14,215 bases of DNA, taken from Chloroflexota bacterium (GTDB lineage: Bacteria; Chloroflexota; Anaerolineae; 4572-78; J111). The notes beneath the pieces were generated by a model. It did no database searches. It was not told the origin of the DNA and saw nothing but the letters and a program-made list of their open reading frames with translations. This document shows, piece after piece, positions 7,174 through 11,661 of this stretch; within the stretch, counting starts at the first letter, position 1; the number at the start of each line of letters is the position of its first letter. Made by a program: the position numbers and the translations under genes. The stretch lies in contig RFJF01000671.1 in the NCBI GenBank assembly GCA_003695455.1, forward strand, positions 1 through 14,215. Direction: 5' to 3'.

Positions 7174-7332
7174 CATTGAATTTTTTTCATCTGATGTTCA
7201 TCGCTTTTTCACGCGGTCGGCGTATTATCAGGGATGTAACACGGTTGTCCACATAATTTTAAACTAAGCTGATGCTTACCGTTCCTTAAGAAACAGTTAC
7301 CACTCATTCAGGCGTTGTATCAATTTTATATG

Positions 7333-7524
7333 CCTGAGAAAGTCTCAGGGAGAATGAGAACACCGGTCTCCATTTCCGATACAAGAATCATTCCACGCTC
7401 TACCCCTTGCGGCGGCCCACAAAATATCTCCGCCACCGGTGTTTTCAAACTCTCTGGCACCGCCACGATTTTTGCCACCATTCGCGGCCAAAATTGCCAC
7501 CGGAATCGTCTCGATGCGATTCCG
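7333..7524 (+). other. Structured non-coding candidate in the 7143-7699 gap
   Basis: The 557-base gap has no convincing gene but several complementary segments. CCTGAG 7333-7338 pairs with CTCAGG 7344-7349. A 12-bp long-range helix, GAGAACACCGGT 7356-7367 with ACCGGTGTTTTC 7435-7446 (one G-U), encloses GGCGG 7411-7415 paired with CCGCC 7430-7434. CGGAATCG 7501-7508 pairs with CGATTCCG 7517-7524. This could be a structured leader of the following repeat-protein gene or a small RNA. It fits no riboswitch I know: the CTGAGA here is not accompanied by the rest of a TPP element. The frames open here (for example 7315-7614) have no ribosome site and an implausible composition. The rest of the gap is AT-rich sequence without clear signals. 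Confidence 0.4.
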
Positions 7525-7699
7525 AACACCACACAAAATTTTCCGACAATTTACAATTTAAAAATGCCAGGCAGCCCGCCAAACGCCACAATAAACCCTG
7601 CCTTTTTCCCGTAACCTGTATTTCTATCTGCACCGTTTTGGAGTTTCGTTCACCATTTGTTTCACATCATTTTCATTTTTCAGCAAGGAGAGGTTGTCA

Positions 7700-9790
7700 A
7701 TGAAGTACATCAAATTAGTTCCATTTTTATCTGCATTTTTGCTGTTGTTGATTCCGCTGGCGGCCAGCGCCGACTCGGATTACGGGCTTGAATGGTACGG
7801 CACGCTCACCAGCCGGCCCGCCGGAACCGTTGGTACCTGGGTTGTAGGCACAATGTCATTCCAGGCCACCGGCAACACCTGGCTCAACACCGAACACGGT
7901 GTGCCAACGGCCGGCTCATGTGTGAACGTACACTACATCACCAGCAACGGCGTGAACTACGCCACCGAGATAGACAGTGAACCCGCCTACAAATGCGGAA
8001 CCGGCTACGGCGGCGGCGGTTACGGCGGCGGCGAAGGTGATGATTACGATGGCGGCTACGACCACCACGAAGGCTCTGAATACGAAGATGACGATGACGG
8101 ACACGGCGGTTACGGCACGCGCGGTTTGTGGAAAAGCTACGGCGTCATCAGTACTGTTCCCGCCGCACCGTATTACGGCACGTGGCGCATTGGTGTAACT
8201 AATTACACGGCCAACACCACCACCCGCTTTGAGCAAAAACATGGCTATTTTGGCCCCGGAACCTGCGTTGAGTTTAAACAGGTGGGCGGCGTTCTGCTGG
8301 AAGTGGAAACCTCTGAGCAGTACCATTGCAGTGGCAGTGGCGCCAGCACGTCTCCGGGCCAGCATTACGCCCAACACTATGGCGTAGTTGGTGCATTTCC
8401 GGCCAATCTGGTAGGAACCTGGACCGTCAGCGGTACGCTGTACTCCGCTACCAGCACCACCCGCTTTGAGCAGGAACGCGGCCCCTTCTTTGTGGGCGGC
8501 TGTGTTGAAATCAAATTATTGCCCAACACTACCACTGCGCTGGAAATCAGTGTTGAAGATGCCTACAAATGCACCAACACGGCAGCCCATCCCATTGAAC
8601 GTGATTTTTACGGCGTGCTGACCGGAACTATTCCCAGTGGATACGTGGGTGATTGGGACATTAACGATGGTGTTTTCCACAGCACGTCCGCGCCCACTAT
8701 TGACACCGAAAATGGCGCACTGGACCCCGGTGACTGCGTGGGTGTTGAGTACGAATCCGGCGAAAACATTACCCACATTTCAACCCGCGACCCCTACGAA
8801 TGTAATACCAACACCTTTACCAACCAGGTGTACGGAAATATCACCAGCTTCCCCGCCGGGCTGTACGGCACGTGGATTATTGACGGCGACAGCCGCTACA
8901 ACGCCGGTTCCGGTGCCAGTTTTGACCAGAGCCACGGCCTGTTTGCCAACGGCGCGTGCGTAAAAGTAAAATACTACGCCGAGAACGGCATCCATCACAT
9001 TACAGAAATTGAAACCGAAAGCAGCAGCCACTGCGGCGGCGGCGGCACCCCATCGCTGCCGGGCAGCCACATCAAACTGTACGCTACCATCGACAGCTTT
9101 CCGGCCAGCCCCTACGCCGGCGCGTGGAGCATTGGCGGCGTCAGTTTTACCGCCGGCCCGGCCACTCTGTTTGAACAGAACCACGGCGCGTTTGGTAACG
9201 GCGTGTGCGTAGAAGCCAAATACACCGCCGGCGCCAGCGCGCCCTTCAGCCTGCTCAAGGTTGAAACCACAGAAAGTTACAAGTGTAATCAAAGCAGCAC
9301 CAACCCCACCCCGCAGTTCAAAAGTTACGGGTATGTTGAGGCAATGCCCACCGGCACGCTGACCGGAACCTGGCAGGTAAGCGGCGTTTCTTACACCGCA
9401 AACAACAGCACCCGTTTTGAGCAGCAACACGGATTTTTCACCGTTGGCGCGTACGTGGAAGTCAAATACGACGCCAGTAAAACCGCCACCAGCATCGAAA
9501 CCCACGTAGCGCCCGGTTCCGGCCGAAAGGTAGTGGCCGGCCATCTGGATACGCGCCCGGCAGATGACTGGGGCGATTGGGTGATTGATGGGGAAACCTA
9601 CCACGCCGACCCCGCCATTCAGGTGGGCGATGACGGGCTGGGTTCGTTGAGCGTGGCGGGAATCTCGGCCAGCGCCGCGCCGGTGCAGGGCCAAACGGTA
9701 ATTGCTACTATGTACACCACCAACGGCGTCAATTACATTGTCACAGCCAACAACGCTATCCAGTTCCACCTGCCCATTATCAGAAAATAA
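7700..9790 (+). CDS. Secreted protein with eight DUF5666-like repeats
   Basis: Exported protein of 696 residues, function unknown. A signal peptide (1-24, 'AASA|DS') precedes eight diverged copies of a small beta domain at about 28-99, 143-210, 224-291, 301-368, 376-445, 457-529, 540-606 and 611-681. Each carries motifs like 'GTWxVxG', 'TRFEQxHGxF' and 'CVEVKY', which I place with DUF5666-type domains. A Gly/Tyr/Asp/His insert (100-142) separates repeats 1 and 2. Copies 1-6 each have one Cys in 'xCVEVKY' and one at the repeat end; copies 7 and 8 lack both. The chain ends 'FHLPIIRK'. The start is the ATG at 7700, nine bases after AGGAG (7686-7690); an in-frame TTG at 7694 is only three bases from it. 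A surface adhesin or binding scaffold is a guess. Confidence 0.85.
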   Translation: MKYIKLVPFLSAFLLLLIPLAASADSDYGLEWYGTLTSRPAGTVGTWVVGTMSFQATGNTWLNTEHGVPTAGSCVNVHYITSNGVNYATEIDSEPAYKCGTGYGGGGYGGGEGDDYDGGYDHHEGSEYEDDDDGHGGYGTRGLWKSYGVISTVPAAPYYGTWRIGVTNYTANTTTRFEQKHGYFGPGTCVEFKQVGGVLLEVETSEQYHCSGSGASTSPGQHYAQHYGVVGAFPANLVGTWTVSGTLYSATSTTRFEQERGPFFVGGCVEIKLLPNTTTALEISVEDAYKCTNTAAHPIERDFYGVLTGTIPSGYVGDWDINDGVFHSTSAPTIDTENGALDPGDCVGVEYESGENITHISTRDPYECNTNTFTNQVYGNITSFPAGLYGTWIIDGDSRYNAGSGASFDQSHGLFANGACVKVKYYAENGIHHITEIETESSSHCGGGGTPSLPGSHIKLYATIDSFPASPYAGAWSIGGVSFTAGPATLFEQNHGAFGNGVCVEAKYTAGASAPFSLLKVETTESYKCNQSSTNPTPQFKSYGYVEAMPTGTLTGTWQVSGVSYTANNSTRFEQQHGFFTVGAYVEVKYDASKTATSIETHVAPGSGRKVVAGHLDTRPADDWGDWVIDGETYHADPAIQVGDDGLGSLSVAGISASAAPVQGQTVIATMYTTNGVNYIVTANNAIQFHLPIIRK
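7781..9742 (+). repeat. Eight tandem domain-length coding repeats
   Basis: Units at 7781-7996, 8126-8329, 8369-8572, 8600-8803, 8825-9034, 9068-9286, 9317-9517 and 9530-9742, each about 200-220 bases. They are conserved at protein level (for example 'TRFEQ' in units 2, 3 and 7; 'FEQNHG' in 6; 'FDQSHG' in 5) but well diverged in DNA. The duplication is therefore old and not prone to slippage. Units 4 and 8 are the most divergent. Confidence 0.85.
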
Positions 9791-9816
9791 TTGCCCCCGC
9801 AGTAAGCGATAAAACG

Positions 9817-9847
9817 AAAAGCGGCCCGATGTTGGGCCGCTTTTTTT
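9817..9847. terminator. Bidirectional rho-independent terminator between convergent genes
   Basis: AGCGGCCC (9820-9827) pairs with GGGCCGCT (9834-9841) around a six-base loop. On the + strand seven T follow (9841-9847); on the - strand the flanking A-rich stretch reads TTTTCGTTTT. It sits in the 67-base gap between the repeat-protein gene (+) and the SDR gene (-) and should serve both. Confidence 0.92.
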
Positions 9848-9857
9848 GTTGGCTGCT

Positions 9858-10781
9858 TCAGTGAACCCCGTTCTGCCGGCGAGCCAGCTCGCTGGCATAG
9901 CGGCGGCCCAGCGATTCGGCGTGGGCGGCGGCCCACTCGGTAAGCCGTGTTTGCCCGGCAGGCGGCGAATCCACGGCCAGCAGGCCGGCCATCAACCCGG
10001 CAATTTCGGCGCGGGTAATGAACACATCGCCCACCAGCCTACCGATGACACTCCCCACCCGGTAGCCCATCTCCGGCGAGACGGACACCACAGGCCGCCG
10101 CTTGCCGATAATTTGGCCCACGGTTTCTACCAGTTGCCGGTAGGTGAAGGTTTCCGGGCCAATGGCGTCAATGATTGTATTGCCGGCGGCCTGTGCCTGT
10201 TCCACGGCTAACCGGGCCAAATCATCCACGTAAATGGGTTGCAGCCGGTACGCGCCATCGCCAAACACGCCAAACACGGGCAAGCGCCGCAGCGCCCAGG
10301 CAATATTGTTGATGAGAATATCTTCTTTGCCAAACAGCACGGTGGGCCGCAGAATGGCGTACTCCAGCCCGGATTCCATCAGCGCCGCCTCGAGTTTGGC
10401 CTTGCCGCTGAAATATTCCAGTTCGGATTCAATGGAGGGGTTGGTGATGCTGACGTGTACCACCCGCCGCACCCCGGCGCTTTTGGCCGCGTTGAACAGC
10501 GCCAGCGTGTTTTGCACGGCGTCGGCGTGGGTGAAGGTTTTGTGGTTAAAACGCACCCAGTAGGTGTTGATGAGTACCTCAACCCCGCGCAGTGATTCGG
10601 CCAATTGGGCCGGGTGGGCAAAATCCAGCGGGAACGCCTGCACCTGCTCGCCAAACGGGTTGGGCCGGTGCAGCGAGTTGGTCAGCGTGATAACGTTGTG
10701 TCCCGCGTCCAGCAATCGGCGGGCAATGTATTTGCCGGAATATCCAAATGCGCCGGTTACGGCAATTTTTGAGTGAGTCAT
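9858..10781 (-). CDS. Atypical SDR, NmrA/NDUFA9-like NAD(P)-binding protein
   Basis: Cytoplasmic Rossmann-fold protein of 307 residues. The dinucleotide-binding loop is 'TGAFGYSG' (9-16, GxxGxxG). Other family marks are 'VRRVVHVSI' (strand 5), Tyr123-x3-Lys127 in 'YFSGK', 'LRPT' (144-147), and 'YRLQPIYVDDLA' (178-189), typical of the epimerase/NmrA and complex-I NDUFA9-like group. The substrate or reaction cannot be told; such proteins may be quinone or sugar-nucleotide reductases or redox sensors. The start is backed by AAGGAG seven bases upstream on the - strand (10789-10794). It lies 101 bp downstream of the GbsR-type gene on the same strand, so probable co-transcription puts it under that repressor's control. 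Confidence 0.87.
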   Translation of the reverse strand: MTHSKIAVTGAFGYSGKYIARRLLDAGHNVITLTNSLHRPNPFGEQVQAFPLDFAHPAQLAESLRGVEVLINTYWVRFNHKTFTHADAVQNTLALFNAAKSAGVRRVVHVSITNPSIESELEYFSGKAKLEAALMESGLEYAILRPTVLFGKEDILINNIAWALRRLPVFGVFGDGAYRLQPIYVDDLARLAVEQAQAAGNTIIDAIGPETFTYRQLVETVGQIIGKRRPVVSVSPEMGYRVGSVIGRLVGDVFITRAEIAGLMAGLLAVDSPPAGQTRLTEWAAAHAESLGRRYASELARRQNGVH

Positions 10782-10803
10782 TTTGCTGCTCCTTTTGAAA
10801 CAT

Positions 10804-10831
10804 GGTTCAGGGGTCGGGAGTCAGGAATTAG
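10804..10831 (+). repeat. Degenerate heptanucleotide array, four units
   Basis: GGTTCAG, GGGTCGG, GAGTCAG and GAATTAG follow each other without gaps between the GbsR and SDR genes, and a G-run follows. They fit G-R-N-T-Y-R-G. The units are short and degenerate, so chance is not excluded. The similar arrays at 11483-11517 and 11596-11637 make it more credible. Confidence 0.5.
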
Positions 10832-10882
10832 GGGGGGCGGATGGCAACTCTGCACCCTCGCTCCCTGTCACCCCATCTCCAT

Positions 10883-11410
10883 TTACCTTTGTTTTTTGAA
10901 AAATTGTTGAATGGTTCCCAATCGCAACTCATCGAGCGCCAACGCCGTGGCGACCAGGTTATCCAGCGTATTGAAAAACCGCTGCATCGCTTGCAGCCGC
11001 TGCTTGTAAAAATCGGCCAGTTCCGGGTTGTCGCTGTCAGCCGAACTGACGATGTTCAGGCTTTCGTCCACCGTGCCGAGCGCGCGGGCGAACTCGTTTT
11101 TCTCCCGCTCCTGCAGCACATTTTTGACCACCTTCCAAAAATCCGTTTCCGCCGAGTAGTAATCTTTGCGGACCCCCAGTTGAAAATGTTTGTGAACCAT
11201 CCCCAGCCGTTCCAGTTGGCGCACGTGGGTGCTGACGGCCCCCTTGCTGACCCCCACCTGCGCCACCAGTTCATCCAGCGATAGCGGCTCCGGCGAGAGG
11301 TAAATGGCCCCGTAAATAGCGCCCATCGCGCGGGGAAATCCCCAAAAATTACTGATACGGCTCATCCCTTCGATAAAATTGATACGGGCGCGTTCCAGTT
11401 CATCGCTCAT
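10883..11410 (-). CDS. GbsR/MarR-family winged-helix transcriptional repressor
   Basis: DNA-binding regulator of 175 residues. The N-terminal part 'NFWGFPRAMGAIYGAIYLSPEPLSLDELV' region (about 21-49) and helix-turn-helix 'VSKGAVSTHVRQLERLG' (54-70) are hallmarks of the GbsR group, whose studied members control osmoprotectant uptake and synthesis genes. A beta-wing (about 71-86) and a helical C-terminal half follow, the latter usually for ligand sensing or dimerisation. No osmolyte gene is nearby; the only apparent operon partner is the SDR downstream. The ATG follows AAGGTGAT. A perfect palindrome over the predicted transcription start points to negative autoregulation. Confidence 0.9.
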   Translation of the reverse strand: MSDELERARINFIEGMSRISNFWGFPRAMGAIYGAIYLSPEPLSLDELVAQVGVSKGAVSTHVRQLERLGMVHKHFQLGVRKDYYSAETDFWKVVKNVLQEREKNEFARALGTVDESLNIVSSADSDNPELADFYKQRLQAMQRFFNTLDNLVATALALDELRLGTIQQFFKKQR

Positions 11411-11431
11411 TTTATCACCTTGTTTCTGAAT

Positions 11432-11449
11432 GTTTAGTTCAAACTAAAC
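11432..11449 (-). promoter_or_regulatory. Operator palindrome for the GbsR-type repressor
   Basis: GTTTAGTT-CA-AACTAAAC: two perfect 8-base half-sites around two bases. It lies 22 bases before the repressor ATG and two bases downstream of the -10 box, covering the likely +1. Binding there would block transcription. That the neighbouring GbsR-type protein is the binder is inference from position and from the size typical of MarR-type sites. Confidence 0.75.
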
Positions 11450-11451
11450 GT

Positions 11452-11480
11452 AGTATATCACGTAAATGTCACAAAGTCAA
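11452..11480 (-). promoter_or_regulatory. Sigma-70-like promoter of the gbsR-type/SDR operon
   Basis: Read on the - strand: TTGACT (11480-11475), 17 bases, TATACT (11457-11452). Each box differs from consensus at one position and the spacing is optimal. The start of transcription should fall near 11445, inside the palindrome. Confidence 0.8.
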
Positions 11481-11482
11481 GC

Positions 11483-11517
11483 TAATCAGAATACAGATAA
11501 CAGAATTCAGAGTACAG
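11483..11517. repeat. Degenerate heptanucleotide array, five units ending in CAG
   Basis: TAATCAG, AATACAG, ATAACAG, AATTCAG and AGTACAG run head to tail with exact 7-base spacing. The array ends two bases from the -35 box of the leftward promoter, in the position of an upstream promoter element. The sequence is too short and variable for slippage to be certain. Confidence 0.6.
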
Positions 11518-11591
11518 ACCCAAACCCCCAAATTGGCTGAAAATCCAGCGTAATTCTAACATTTTTGCTGTATTCTCAACCAGAGTCGGAA

Positions 11592-11597
11592 TATAAT
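11592..11597 (+). promoter_or_regulatory. Candidate -10 box of clpB
   Basis: A perfect TATAAT 65 bases before the clpB ATG. No good -35 lies at 16-18 bases (TTGCTG at 11565-11570 is 21 bases away), so another sigma factor or an activator may be needed. No CIRCE-type heat-shock palindrome was seen in 11411-11661. Confidence 0.4.
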
Positions 11598-11637
11598 TCG
11601 TCATTCGTCATTCGTCATTTGTCATTCGTTATTCGTT
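11596..11637 (+). repeat. Heptanucleotide tandem repeat, six units, upstream of clpB
   Basis: ATTCGTC three times, ATTTGTC, then ATTCGTT twice, in perfect 7-base register and 24 bases before the clpB ATG. It overlaps the candidate -10 and would make up most of the 5' untranslated region. Tracts like this can change copy number by slippage and so alter expression. Confidence 0.9.
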
Positions 11638-11661
11638 ATTTTATGCAAGGAGGTTCAAGCT

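Noticed and set aside
7245..7253. TTGTCCACA resembling a DnaA box
   Set aside because: A single copy with no cluster, no dnaA/dnaN neighbours and no AT-rich unwinding pattern; not evidence for an origin.
7334..7339. CTGAGA as a TPP riboswitch mark
   Set aside because: The other conserved TPP segments are missing and the downstream gene is not thiamine-related; the bases are simply one arm of a small hairpin.
7315..7614. Possible 99-residue protein in the large gap
   Set aside because: It starts at TTG with no ribosome site, lacks domain signals, and the region is better explained by inverted repeats. Kept only as the alternative to the structured-RNA idea.
7694..7699. TTG start two codons upstream for the repeat protein
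   Set aside because: It is only three bases after AGGAG; the ATG at 7700 has a normal nine-base spacing and gives a clean signal peptide.
8780..9898. 372-codon - strand frame across the repeat protein and terminator
   Set aside because: It overlaps the terminator and the end of the SDR gene and is antisense to conserved repeats; composition follows the complement of the repeats.
11596..11637. Short repeats as a CRISPR array
   Set aside because: Units are 7 bases with no spacers and no cas genes nearby.
11411..11661. CIRCE (HrcA) operator before clpB
   Set aside because: No TTAGCACTC/GAGTGCTAA-like pair was found; the only palindrome here belongs to the leftward promoter.
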